This document shows positions 1-7,734 of a DNA stretch of 39,041 nucleotides, piece by piece; position 1 is the first letter of the stretch, and every line of letters begins with the position of its first letter. Both the position numbers and the translations under genes were made by a program. Source of the stretch: Clostridia bacterium (lineage in GTDB: Bacteria; Bacillota; Clostridia; Christensenellales; Aristaeellaceae); contig JAFVVG010000029.1 of assembly GCA_017502305.1 (NCBI GenBank), forward strand, positions 1 to 39,041, written 5' to 3'. The notes under the pieces were generated by a model, which worked only from the letters and a program-made list of their open reading frames with translations, had not been told where the DNA came from and did no database searches.

Positions 1-248
1 ATCCGGCCATTGAGAAGTATTTTAACGAACTGTTCGGCATCCAGAAGACCGTGCGCAGCATGTTCAAAAACGCCAAGCGTGAAATCGACGCTGCCAAGGC
101 TGTGGTCGGCGCGGTCAAGGCTGTGAAGGACGGCACCATTGATGAAGCACAAGTCAGTGACACCTTCGATGCGCTGAATGCGATTGATCTGGGCGACCGT
201 ACTGAATGGATTGCCAAGGCGGATGCTGCGCTGGCACAGGTGAAATAA
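1..248 (+). CDS. C-terminal end of an unrecognised protein (5' truncated)
   Basis: The reading frame is open from the left edge (first full codon at 3) to a TAA at 246-248, so this is the tail of a longer gene and the GTG at 51 is unlikely to be its start. The visible 81 residues are hydrophilic and Ala/Lys-rich (KREIDAAKAVVGAVKAVKDG, then an acidic helix and a final ALAQVK), as in a helical soluble protein. I see no catalytic motif, signal peptide or membrane segment. It lies just upstream of, and in the same direction as, an integrase, so it is probably cargo or a structural gene of the integrated element. I do not recognise the family. Confidence 0.6.
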   Translation, partial: PAIEKYFNELFGIQKTVRSMFKNAKREIDAAKAVVGAVKAVKDGTIDEAQVSDTFDALNAIDLGDRTEWIAKADAALAQVK

Positions 249-317
249 TCCCTTTGGATTTCTGTGCAAATGTGCTGTATTCAATAATGGCGCTTTCAAG
301 TGTAACATAACTATACG

Positions 318-368
318 AAGAGCCAGATTTGTGATATGATGATATCGCAAGTCTGGCTCTTCTTGTTT
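318..368 (+). terminator. Hairpin between the truncated gene and the integrase
   Basis: A perfect 10-bp inverted repeat, AAGAGCCAGA (318-327) and TCTGGCTCTT (352-361), encloses an AT-rich 24-base loop and is followed by CTTGTTT. It could end transcription of the upstream gene. The loop contains TATGAT (335-340), a possible -10 for the integrase, but no good -35 is visible 17 bases before it. The stretch 249-317 shows nothing else recognisable. Confidence 0.45.
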
Positions 369-382
369 AAAGGAGAGATTCC

Positions 383-1582
383 ATGAGCGAAAAAAGACGA
401 GACAATCGAAACCGGATTTTACGTGAAGGTGAATACCAGCGTGCAGATGGGAGGTATCGCTACCGTTACATTGGTGAGGACGGAAAAGAGAAAAATGTGT
501 ACAGTTGGCGTCTGGACAAGAATGATCCGACACCCAAGGGCAGAAAGCGTGATCTTTCGCTGAGAGAGAAGGAAAAGCAGATTCAGGCGGATCTGTTTGA
601 CCATATTGTTACCCATGGCGGAAACTATACGGTGATTGAACTGGTAGAGAAGTATATCTCGCTGAAAACCGGTGTGAGCCACAATACCCGTGCTGGGTAC
701 AAGACCGTGATCAATCTGCTGAAGAAGGATCCATTCGGAAAGCTGCGTATTGACAAGGTGCATCTGTCAGACGCAAAGACTTGGCTGATCAAGCTCCAGC
801 AAACTGATGGTAAAGGGTACAGCTCCATTCATTCCATCAGAGGTGTTCTGAGACCGGCGTTTCAAATGGCGGTGGATGACGACCTGATTCGCAAAAACCC
901 GTTCGGATTTGAACTGGCGTCTGTGATCGTCAATGATTCGGTCACCCGGGAAGCGATCACCAGGAAGCAGGAGAGGGAGCTGCTGAAGTTTATCAAGGAA
1001 GATAAGCACTTCAGCCGTTACTACGATGCGATCTACATTCTCTTTCACACGGGACTGCGCATCTCGGAATTCTGCGGACTGACGTTTTCCGATATTGAGT
1101 TCAAACAGATGCGCATCAAGGTTGACCATCAGCTGCAGCGGACGTCAGAGATGCAGTACGTGATCCAGGAACCCAAGACAGAAAGCGGCATCCGCTATAT
1201 TCCAATGAGTGAGGAAGTGGCAGCCTGTTTCCGTCGCATCATCGCCAATCGCACAGCCCCCAAGGTGGAACCGATGGTGGACGGGTATGCAGGCTTTCTG
1301 TTTCTGGACAAGAATGACAGGCCGATGGTTGCTCTGCATTGGGAGAAATACCTGGAGCACATCGTGGAGAAGTACAACATGATCTATCGCATCCCCATGC
1401 CCAAGGTGACGCCTCATGTATGCAGACATACTTTCTGTTCCAACATGGCGAAATCCGGAATGAACCCCAAGACACTGCAATACATCATGGGCCATTCGGA
1501 CATCAGCGTGACGCTGAATGTTTACACCCATGTGCAGTTCGATGATGCACAGGCGGAGCTGCTTCGGGTGGCGCAAGCCTGA
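383..1582 (+). CDS. int: Tyrosine recombinase / integrase, Tn916 Int-like
   Basis: Site-specific recombinase that would cut and rejoin element DNA at attachment sites through a 3'-phosphotyrosine. At 399 aa it is close to Tn916 Int. The N-terminal ~65 residues look like the arm-binding AP2-like fold (RYRYRYIGEDGKEKNVYSWRL). Residues ~80-180 form the core-binding SAM-like domain. The catalytic domain carries Arg226 (HTGLRISEF), a likely Lys265, His345-x-x-Arg348 (HVCRHTF), His371 (GHSDIS) and nucleophile Tyr381 (NVYTH), so it appears intact. AAAGGAGAG at 370-378 precedes the ATG. No excisionase gene is visible next to it. It is the last gene before ordinary chromosomal genes, so it marks one end of an integrative element or prophage lying mostly left of this window. 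Confidence 0.93.
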   Translation: MSEKRRDNRNRILREGEYQRADGRYRYRYIGEDGKEKNVYSWRLDKNDPTPKGRKRDLSLREKEKQIQADLFDHIVTHGGNYTVIELVEKYISLKTGVSHNTRAGYKTVINLLKKDPFGKLRIDKVHLSDAKTWLIKLQQTDGKGYSSIHSIRGVLRPAFQMAVDDDLIRKNPFGFELASVIVNDSVTREAITRKQERELLKFIKEDKHFSRYYDAIYILFHTGLRISEFCGLTFSDIEFKQMRIKVDHQLQRTSEMQYVIQEPKTESGIRYIPMSEEVAACFRRIIANRTAPKVEPMVDGYAGFLFLDKNDRPMVALHWEKYLEHIVEKYNMIYRIPMPKVTPHVCRHTFCSNMAKSGMNPKTLQYIMGHSDISVTLNVYTHVQFDDAQAELLRVAQA

Positions 1583-1767
1583 AAACACCCGTTGGTAAAG
1601 GGCAATCTTTTACCAATGATATTACCAATATTGTAGGGAAAAGAATGAAACAATATGGGAAGATTTGAGAAGATACCCGGTTGGCACAGAAAAGAAGCAA
1701 TGCCGGAAGTCCCTGCAATATCGGGCATTTGAGAAGAAACACAGCACTTATTTGGAGTGATAAAACG
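1583..1767. other. Element/chromosome junction region with candidate attachment or arm sites
   Basis: This 185-bp gap separates the integrase from a housekeeping-type gene, so the attachment site should lie here. It holds an inverted repeat, TTGGTAAA (1592-1599) and TTTACCAA (1609-1616), and a further TTACCAAT copy at 1622-1629; such clustered short repeats are typical of integrase arm sites. TTTGAGAAGA occurs twice (1664-1673 and 1728-1737). No tRNA 3' end is present. The exact att core cannot be fixed without the other end of the element. Confidence 0.35.
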
Positions 1768-2226
1768 ATGAAGAAAATCCTTTTTATTTGCCACGGCAAT
1801 ATCTGCCGCAGCCCTATGGCGGAGATGATCATGAAGCACCTGGTGCGTGAACGAGGGCTGGAGGGGCAGCTCAGCATTGCCTCGGCGGCCACCAGCACCG
1901 AGGAGATCGGCAATCCGGTGTATCCGCCGGCAAGGGCGGAGCTGGCCCGGCATGGCATTCCTGTGGAGAAGCGGGGCGCCCGGCAGATTACCCGGGCGGA
2001 TTATGAACGCTATGATCTGCTGATTGGCATGGACAACGCCAACATCCGCAATATGCATAGGATGCTGGGCGGCGATCCCCGGGGTAAGATTCACCGGCTG
2101 ATGGACTTCACCAGTCGCCCGGGGGAGGTTTCCGATCCCTGGTATTCCGATCGGTTCGACGTGGCCTACCGGGACATCCTGGAGGGCTGCGAAAAGCTGC
2201 TGGAGCATTTGGAAAATGAAGACTGA
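1768..2226 (+). CDS. Low-molecular-weight protein tyrosine phosphatase
   Basis: Predicted cytoplasmic phosphatase of the LMW-PTP family, which removes phosphate from protein tyrosine or, in the related arginine phosphatases, phosphoarginine. At 152 aa it has the usual length. The P-loop CHGNICRS gives nucleophile Cys8 and Arg14, and the general acid is Asp113 in the late DPWYSD motif. The ATG at 1768 follows TTGGAGTG; an in-frame ATG-less extension upstream to 1681 looks non-coding. A strong bidirectional terminator follows. It stands alone, with no kinase or capsule gene nearby, so its target cannot be inferred. Confidence 0.92.
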   Translation: MKKILFICHGNICRSPMAEMIMKHLVRERGLEGQLSIASAATSTEEIGNPVYPPARAELARHGIPVEKRGARQITRADYERYDLLIGMDNANIRNMHRMLGGDPRGKIHRLMDFTSRPGEVSDPWYSDRFDVAYRDILEGCEKLLEHLENED

Positions 2227-2246
2227 TGCCGGACAATGGCATCATC

Positions 2247-2292
2247 AAAAAAACCCTGCCGTGTGACGGTGCGTCATGCGGCAGGGTTTTGT
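2247..2292. terminator. Bidirectional terminator between the phosphatase and acetyltransferase genes
   Basis: AAAACCCTGCCG (2250-2261) pairs perfectly with CGGCAGGGTTTT (2279-2290), a 12-bp stem. It has T-runs on both strands and sits between two convergent genes, touching the stop codon of the minus-strand gene. Confidence 0.9.
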
Positions 2293-2759
2293 TATGGGGC
2301 GGCGGTCTTTTGCATCCAGTCGTAGCAGAGGACATCGCCGTTTTCGGTGACAATCTGATGAGCCTCCAGGGGGATATATCCGCGGTTCAGATAGGTTCTT
2401 TTGGCGGGCAGCGAGGAGGACAGGCATATGGTGCTATGACTCATGAAAATCATTTCTTCCGCGAAATCCAGCAGCTGCCTGCCAAAGCCCTTACGCTGGT
2501 GCTGGGGCAGCACGAATAACCGATTGATTTCATTACCCTTGATGGTAACTGTGCCAACGGGCCTGTTATCATGCATCAGCAGGTAGACGTCGCCGGCGCG
2601 GATATCCTCCATGATGTGCTCGTCGCTGTGATGTGCCAGGAAGAAATCCACCACACCCATGGGGTAATAGTGAGGGTAAATGGCGGAGATGGTCTCGTGG
2701 GTGATCTGTTTAACAATAGGGAAGTGGCCGACGAAGGCATTGATGATCTGGTTGGCCAC
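2292..2759 (-). CDS. GNAT-family N-acetyltransferase
   Basis: Transfers an acetyl group from acetyl-CoA to an unknown amine substrate. The 155-aa protein is a single GNAT domain. Motif A, the acetyl-CoA pyrophosphate loop, is LFVLPQHQRKGFGRQLL at residues ~81-97 (Q-x-x-G-x-G type), followed by a SLPAKRTYLNRGYIP segment typical of motif B. The start is a GTG at 2757-2759, preceded by AGAGGTG, only three bases after the stop of the cysteine desulfidase gene, so the two are translationally coupled. It is the last gene of the minus-strand run and ends at a strong terminator. The substrate is unknown. Confidence 0.85.
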   Translation of the reverse strand: MANQIINAFVGHFPIVKQITHETISAIYPHYYPMGVVDFFLAHHSDEHIMEDIRAGDVYLLMHDNRPVGTVTIKGNEINRLFVLPQHQRKGFGRQLLDFAEEMIFMSHSTICLSSSLPAKRTYLNRGYIPLEAHQIVTENGDVLCYDWMQKTAAP

Positions 2760-2762
2760 CGC

Positions 2763-4013
2763 TTAGCACCTCTTCTCGCTCATCATGATATGCACGATGG
2801 TGCTGTTGGTTTTGCCCATGCCTTCCACCACCAGTTCGCCCAAATGGGCGATGAGATGGTCGAAGTCCTTCTCCAGAATGCCGTCCTGGGCGTGGATGCC
2901 GCTGCCCTCCATAGCCAGGCAGGCGGCTTCCACCGCCAGACCCGCGGAGAGGGCCACCTTATTGGCGCATCCTTCCTTGGCGCCGTCGCAGATCATGCCG
3001 CTGACGGAACCCAGGATGTTCCGGGCGGCCTGGAGCATTTCCTTTTCGCCGCCGCCCAGCAGATAAACCGTGCCCAATGAGGCACCCAGGCCTGAGGCCA
3101 CGCCGCAGGCGCACACGCTGGAAAGGGGGCCGATGTGGCTCTTGATATACAGGTTCACCATGTTGGCCAAGGCCAGGGCTCGCAGGAGCTTTTCCTCGCT
3201 GGCGCCGAAGGCCTGGGCGGCGGCGTCCACGGTGAGGAACAGGGTCAGGCCCTGGTTGCCGCTGCCGGTGGCGGTCATGACCGGCAGGGGCACGCCGCTC
3301 ATGCGGGCGTAGCTGGCGGCGCCAGCCATGCGCTTGGCCTGCACGAACACGGAGGGATCCTTCAGCATCATGGAGGGCAGCACCTGCTTATCCATGCCCT
3401 TCTCCACGGCGGCGCGGTAGACTTTGCGGTTCATTTCCAGCGCATCCATGAGGAAGCGCAGCTCCTCCACGGGTACGTTGTTGGCAAAATCCAGATAAGC
3501 AGCCACATCGCCCACAATGGTTTCTGCCTCCTGGGACCGGGGCGCTTCGGGGGTAAAGGGCGCGAAGGGCGCGTGCTCCACCCGGGCGATATGGTCGTGG
3601 GCTTGGCTGGTGATGACCCGTACGCAATCGCATGCGGTTTCGATCACGGTCTCGATATACAGCCCCTGGGCTTCCTCGGCGATCTCTACACTGACTTTTT
3701 CCCGCAGGGCCTTGCCCTGGGCCAGCTGGGTGGCGGTGACGGTGTGCAGGGCGTTCATGCCGGCGTTGCTGTCGCCTGCGGTGATACCCAGGGCCACGCA
3801 CAGCTCCACACCCCGCTCGTCGGCGCCGGGGATGCCCACGCCCATGGCGTTTTTGAACAGATAGGGGTCCAGCCGGGCAGTGACGCGCGTAATATCGCCC
3901 TGCACATGCTTGCGGGCGGTGGCGGCGTTCAGGGCGATGGCGGAGGGCTCGGTGCAGCCGGTGGACTCAGCCAGGGTGCCGGCGATCTGCCGGAGGTAGC
4001 GCTCGTAGGACAT
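2763..4013 (-). CDS. cyuA: L-cysteine desulfidase / serine dehydratase-alpha-like protein (CyuA/YhaM, UPF0597 family)
   Basis: Family members break L-cysteine into pyruvate, ammonia and sulfide using a [4Fe-4S] cluster, without PLP. The 416-aa protein has the expected length. The cluster ligands of the family appear to be present: Cys20 in STGCTEPSAIALNAA, Cys301 in SVCACGVASGLG and Cys342/Cys349 in MICDGAKEGCANK. The substrate-binding motif ATGSGNQG lies at 248-255. I chose the ATG at 4013 (GAGGC 11 bases upstream) over a longer open frame to 4079 that would overlap the gene before. It forms a pair with the GNAT gene downstream. The substrate could instead be a related amino acid; members of this family have long been annotated as serine dehydratases. 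Confidence 0.85.
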   Translation of the reverse strand: MSYERYLRQIAGTLAESTGCTEPSAIALNAATARKHVQGDITRVTARLDPYLFKNAMGVGIPGADERGVELCVALGITAGDSNAGMNALHTVTATQLAQGKALREKVSVEIAEEAQGLYIETVIETACDCVRVITSQAHDHIARVEHAPFAPFTPEAPRSQEAETIVGDVAAYLDFANNVPVEELRFLMDALEMNRKVYRAAVEKGMDKQVLPSMMLKDPSVFVQAKRMAGAASYARMSGVPLPVMTATGSGNQGLTLFLTVDAAAQAFGASEEKLLRALALANMVNLYIKSHIGPLSSVCACGVASGLGASLGTVYLLGGGEKEMLQAARNILGSVSGMICDGAKEGCANKVALSAGLAVEAACLAMEGSGIHAQDGILEKDFDHLIAHLGELVVEGMGKTNSTIVHIMMSEKRC

Positions 4014-4044
4014 AGCGGATGCCTCGCTTCTTTGGTAATGCTGC

Positions 4045-4335
4045 TTATTTCGACGCCGTGGCGGCGCATTCCTTGTCAAGCCGGAGATTGCGCATATACA
4101 GCCCCAGATCCACCAGCACCATGCAAAGGTTCAGCACATAGAAGAACAGCACATACCACTTGAAGCCGGGGGAGAGCAGCTTGGCCGCGATGCCGAACAT
4201 ATACCCGATGGCAATAAACAGCAGAAAGGGCAGGCTCTTGCCCTTGGTGGTGCGTGCCCTGTAAGACTTGACGACATTCAGCGGCCAGGAGCAGCCAAAG
4301 CACAGGATCATGATGATTTCAAACAGCTCGGACAT
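4045..4335 (-). CDS. Small three-helix membrane protein, PQ-loop / SemiSWEET-like
   Basis: A 96-aa protein with three hydrophobic helices (about residues 5-22, 34-54 and 60-82). The first helix leads into SWPLNVVKSYRARTTKG, resembling the PQ-loop pattern of SemiSWEET and MtN3-like half-transporters, which dimerise to carry sugars or other small solutes. The length matches a single SemiSWEET unit. AAGGAG lies 12 bases before the ATG. It sits between a secreted SH3-repeat protein (18-bp gap) and the cysteine desulfidase (31-bp gap), in a run that also holds carbohydrate-active enzymes. Transport of a sugar or amino acid is plausible, but the substrate is inference only. Confidence 0.7.
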   Translation of the reverse strand: MSELFEIIMILCFGCSWPLNVVKSYRARTTKGKSLPFLLFIAIGYMFGIAAKLLSPGFKWYVLFFYVLNLCMVLVDLGLYMRNLRLDKECAATASK

Positions 4336-4353
4336 GGGGGAAGGACTCCTTTA

Positions 4354-5703
4354 TCAGAATTTCAGATATTTGGTCATCACATAGCCGATCTTTCCGCCAA
4401 ACTCGATCTTGCTGTATTCGTCGCCGTGGAGCAGCACGGTGACCTTTTTGCCCTTAGGGATCAGGGTGATATCATCCTTTACGCCCTCGGTGATGGTGGA
4501 ATGCATCTTCAGCCGCGTGGTGGTTTTGGCCTCCAGCACGCCGCTGTTGTCAATGGGCATGACATCTTCCAGGGAAATGCGGTACTCCGCTCCCTTGGAG
4601 ATGAACAACATGTCTTTGCCGCGGGAACCGATCAGGGTGAGTTCCGTACCGGGGGACAGGGTGAGCGACTTGAGCGTCCTGGAACTGAACATCTCCGCGA
4701 TTGCTGCGGTGGCTCCCTGGGGAACCAGGGCGTGAACAGTACGATCGGTTTGCTGATCGGTAAGGAAATCCGTGTCGAACCAGGCGGTGGTGGAGGTGCC
4801 GCTCAGCGCCACCTGGGTGTAATCGCCGGACTGGGCCAGGATCACAACAGGAACGCCGGAGAAGTATTTTCCGTTATAGCGGGTGGACTTTTCGGGGCCG
4901 AAGCGGCGCAGCAGACGGCTGGAGTCGTCGGAGGTGCGGGTATAGGCCGTCGGCATGCTGTGATCCCCGTCTTCTTTCAGGAAACGGGATTCCACAATGT
5001 TCCACTCGGTGATGCTCCATTCCCCCAGATCCTGGAGAAGGGTGATGGTTCCGGCGTGGGAAATACCTGCCCGATCCCGGGCAAAGGAATCGTAGACGGG
5101 CGTGCCGGTGATGCCTTCGGCAGGGAACAGGGAAACCTTCTGCCCCTGAATGTCGCCTGAGAAAAGGGAATGGGTTTCGCCGGTGGCAAGCACATCGTCT
5201 TTGCGGACAAAGCCATCCATCTCATCAAAGCGGGTGGCGGCATATTTATAGCGGTAGGCAACAAAATACATATCACCGCAGTCGCCCAGCACAAGCAGCT
5301 CCATCCCCTTGGGAAGGGTGAATTGTGTTTTCGCCTTGGTGGATTTGCGGCTTAGGAGGGGAATGTCGTCTCCGGCAATGACCAGCGGCAGCCTGTCCTG
5401 CCCCTTGTTAGGATCGCGGGTCTCGTATTGGAGTTCCGCCAGATATTTGGTCTGGATATAGCCCGCGTCCGGCTCGGTGAGCTTCACCCAGCCGTCGGCG
5501 TCGTCATCCTCCCAGCAGTCCCAGTACATGGGCTGGTGCACGTAGAAATCGCCAACCTTGGCGCTCCTGGTGGAGGCCTTCTGGTAGACGGGCACAGTAT
5601 CCCCTTTGGGATTGACGGCAAAGCAGTGAACAGTCGGGTCTCCGGCCAGGGCGGTCAGGGGCAGAAGACAAAGGAGCAGCATCAGAAGAAAGAAGCGTTT
5701 CAT
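4354..5703 (-). CDS. Secreted SH3-like repeat protein
   Basis: A 449-aa exported protein with a clear signal peptide, MKRFFLLMLLLCLLPLTALA, cleaved near residue 20; there is no lipobox cysteine. It contains several bacterial SH3-type modules. The first (~30-95) holds GWVKLTEPDAGYIQTKYLAEL. The last (~395-449) ends KIEFGGKIGYVMTKYLKF. Segments between them repeat a 'tol-x-L-x-KG' pattern. SH3b modules usually bind cell-wall peptide or glycan, so this is probably a wall-associated binding protein with no visible catalytic domain. The ATG at 5703 follows AAGGAGG by 8 bases; an upstream ATG has no ribosome site. It is separated by 67 bp from the gene before, a gap with only a weak hairpin. Confidence 0.75.
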   Translation of the reverse strand: MKRFFLLMLLLCLLPLTALAGDPTVHCFAVNPKGDTVPVYQKASTRSAKVGDFYVHQPMYWDCWEDDDADGWVKLTEPDAGYIQTKYLAELQYETRDPNKGQDRLPLVIAGDDIPLLSRKSTKAKTQFTLPKGMELLVLGDCGDMYFVAYRYKYAATRFDEMDGFVRKDDVLATGETHSLFSGDIQGQKVSLFPAEGITGTPVYDSFARDRAGISHAGTITLLQDLGEWSITEWNIVESRFLKEDGDHSMPTAYTRTSDDSSRLLRRFGPEKSTRYNGKYFSGVPVVILAQSGDYTQVALSGTSTTAWFDTDFLTDQQTDRTVHALVPQGATAAIAEMFSSRTLKSLTLSPGTELTLIGSRGKDMLFISKGAEYRISLEDVMPIDNSGVLEAKTTTRLKMHSTITEGVKDDITLIPKGKKVTVLLHGDEYSKIEFGGKIGYVMTKYLKF

Positions 5704-5770
5704 GGGCGGGCCTCCTTGCAAAGGTTCTATCCAATAAACGGAAGAGATGCCGTTTTTCTTGCGAAGCTGG

Positions 5771-7720
5771 TTATTCCTGCCACATTTCTCCCACCAGGCC
5801 CTCCAGCAGGGAGCCGGCGGCCCAGGGCATCAGGGCGAACCAGGTGGAGGCGGGGGAGCCGTCGGGGTAGCGCTCCTTGAGCAGTCCCTCAGAGTGGCAG
5901 AAGCGCTCGGACATCCAGCCGGTTTTGCCGTAGCCGTATTCTTTGTTGAAGGTGGCGTGGCACTGGCAGCTCCAGAGAAGGGTGTCCTCCAGGCGGGAGC
6001 GGATGTAGGCGTCTTCTTCGTGGGCAAGGTAGTAGGCCATCTCGTCCATGACGGAGGAGGACATGGGGTGGATATGCGGGTTGCTGACGGAGGTGATGCT
6101 GCCGCCGCAGCTGGACCAGCCCACAGTGCTCAGCGGGGGCGTTTTGATGGGGGAGTTGTAGCAGAACTTGAAGGTGAATTCATAGTGCAGGGCGTCCTTC
6201 AGGTGAGCGAGCAGGTGCTTTTCCCCGGTGATGGTATGGAGATACCGCACTGCCCGGATGTAGGCCAGGATGCCCTCGGAGTCGATCTGCTTGTCGATGT
6301 CCAGGGGGCCGCCGTAGCATTCCTGATGGCGGATGTAGGCGTCGTGGTACCACTCTTCGCTACGGAGGAGATCCATCAGGTGGGTGGGATCGCCGGTGAT
6401 GTGGGCCAGCAGGGAGGCTGCGGCCAGGCACCAGGCGCCGGAGAAGGAGTCATACTCCAGGCCGGCGCCGGTCTTTTCAGAGAAGGTATAGGGGTATTCG
6501 CCGTCGCTGTTGCGGGTGTGCTGGAAGTGCTCCACCACGCCCTGGGCATAGCACAGCCAATCCTCGTGGATGGCGCCGTGGTGCTTCTTTTCCCACAGGT
6601 AGGCTTTGAGAATCTGATAGGTGCTCTGGCCTACCAGATAGCCGGCGTGGCCGGGGCAGCGGAGGCTGTTGAACCACCAGCCCCGGTTGCTCCACACGCC
6701 GTCGGTCTCCGCCATGAAGGGCAGGCCGTTCATGGGGTTGATGGCGGTGTCCACAATGTGCTGGATGCTGTCCAGGGCTTGGAGGCGCATGGTTTCGTCG
6801 CCCAGGCGGGTGGCGCACTGCAGCATGGGCAGCGAGGCAGAAAGGCCGTTGGTCCAGGTGATGGAGGGCAGGGGGCGATATTCATAATGGTCGCCCCTGT
6901 CGAACACAAAGCCGGAATAGGTGTGATTTTCGGGGAGCCAGGCGTCCCGGGCGATGGCGGTGGCCATGGCGGAAACGGCTTCCTTCACGGAGCAGATGCG
7001 GCGGGGCGCCTGGTGGTAGTGCTGGTAGACCCACCGCAGGGCATGGTGGATATCACGCTCGTCCTGGGCGGGATAATCGAAGCAATACAGCGTCACGGTG
7101 ATATCCTCGCCCTTCTCCAGGCGGAAGCAGTTTTCTCCCATGGGGGCACGGGGGCGGGCGTCGCGGGATTCCATGAAGAACCAGGGGGCGTTCTCGTAGC
7201 CCAGGGTGTACCAGGCTTCGCCGTGGATGGAACAGCCAAAGCCGGCGTACTGGTCAAACCCGCCCTCCACGCCGGGCTGCCAGCCGGTGCGTCCGCCGGC
7301 ACCGCGAACGAAATAGGGCGCGGCTGCGAAACCGGTGACGCGGCCGCCGGCATAGGCCAGGGCGCAGGGGTGGGAGAGGCGGTCGCTGCGGGTCATCCAC
7401 CAGGGAGAGGCAGGGAAGGGCCCCTCCTCGCGCAGACGGGCACACTTGGCATCGGTCACCAGGGGAGCGTCGCCCCGGTTGGTGCCATACATGTAGCCGG
7501 GCAGGAAGAACCGGGGCTCCTTTGCCACGGGCAGCGCTATGCGGATAACGCCCTTGAAATCTTCAAGGGCGTTGATGGTAACTTCCAGCGCATAGGGGGC
7601 ATCGCCGGTACCCTCGCCGTGGAGGGCTTTCACCTCGGCGGAAAGGGCCTGCTCCTGCAGGGGCGCGTAGACCTCGCCGCCGGTTTTGCGGCGGGCGGTG
7701 AAAATGAGCTGATGCGTCAT
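5771..7720 (-). CDS. Unclassified large protein, glycosidase-like (alpha/alpha-toroid) candidate
   Basis: A 649-aa protein without signal peptide that I cannot assign to a named family. The N-terminal ~230 residues are beta-rich. The rest is predicted helical and Trp/His-rich, with conserved-looking stretches such as VWSNRGWWFNSLRCPGHAG, DKQIDSEGILAYIRAVRYL and GWSSCGGSITSVSNPHIHP, the pattern seen in (alpha/alpha)-barrel glycoside hydrolases and polysaccharide lyases. It lies between a secreted SGNH esterase and upstream GH88/105-like hydrolase (14-bp gap) and an SH3 protein, so a role in glycan breakdown is likely. The catalytic residues cannot be named. GGGAGG lies 8 bases before the ATG. 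The cytoplasmic location suggests action on imported oligosaccharides. Confidence 0.55.
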   Translation of the reverse strand: MTHQLIFTARRKTGGEVYAPLQEQALSAEVKALHGEGTGDAPYALEVTINALEDFKGVIRIALPVAKEPRFFLPGYMYGTNRGDAPLVTDAKCARLREEGPFPASPWWMTRSDRLSHPCALAYAGGRVTGFAAAPYFVRGAGGRTGWQPGVEGGFDQYAGFGCSIHGEAWYTLGYENAPWFFMESRDARPRAPMGENCFRLEKGEDITVTLYCFDYPAQDERDIHHALRWVYQHYHQAPRRICSVKEAVSAMATAIARDAWLPENHTYSGFVFDRGDHYEYRPLPSITWTNGLSASLPMLQCATRLGDETMRLQALDSIQHIVDTAINPMNGLPFMAETDGVWSNRGWWFNSLRCPGHAGYLVGQSTYQILKAYLWEKKHHGAIHEDWLCYAQGVVEHFQHTRNSDGEYPYTFSEKTGAGLEYDSFSGAWCLAAASLLAHITGDPTHLMDLLRSEEWYHDAYIRHQECYGGPLDIDKQIDSEGILAYIRAVRYLHTITGEKHLLAHLKDALHYEFTFKFCYNSPIKTPPLSTVGWSSCGGSITSVSNPHIHPMSSSVMDEMAYYLAHEEDAYIRSRLEDTLLWSCQCHATFNKEYGYGKTGWMSERFCHSEGLLKERYPDGSPASTWFALMPWAAGSLLEGLVGEMWQE

Positions 7721-7734
7721 GATATATCCTCCCT

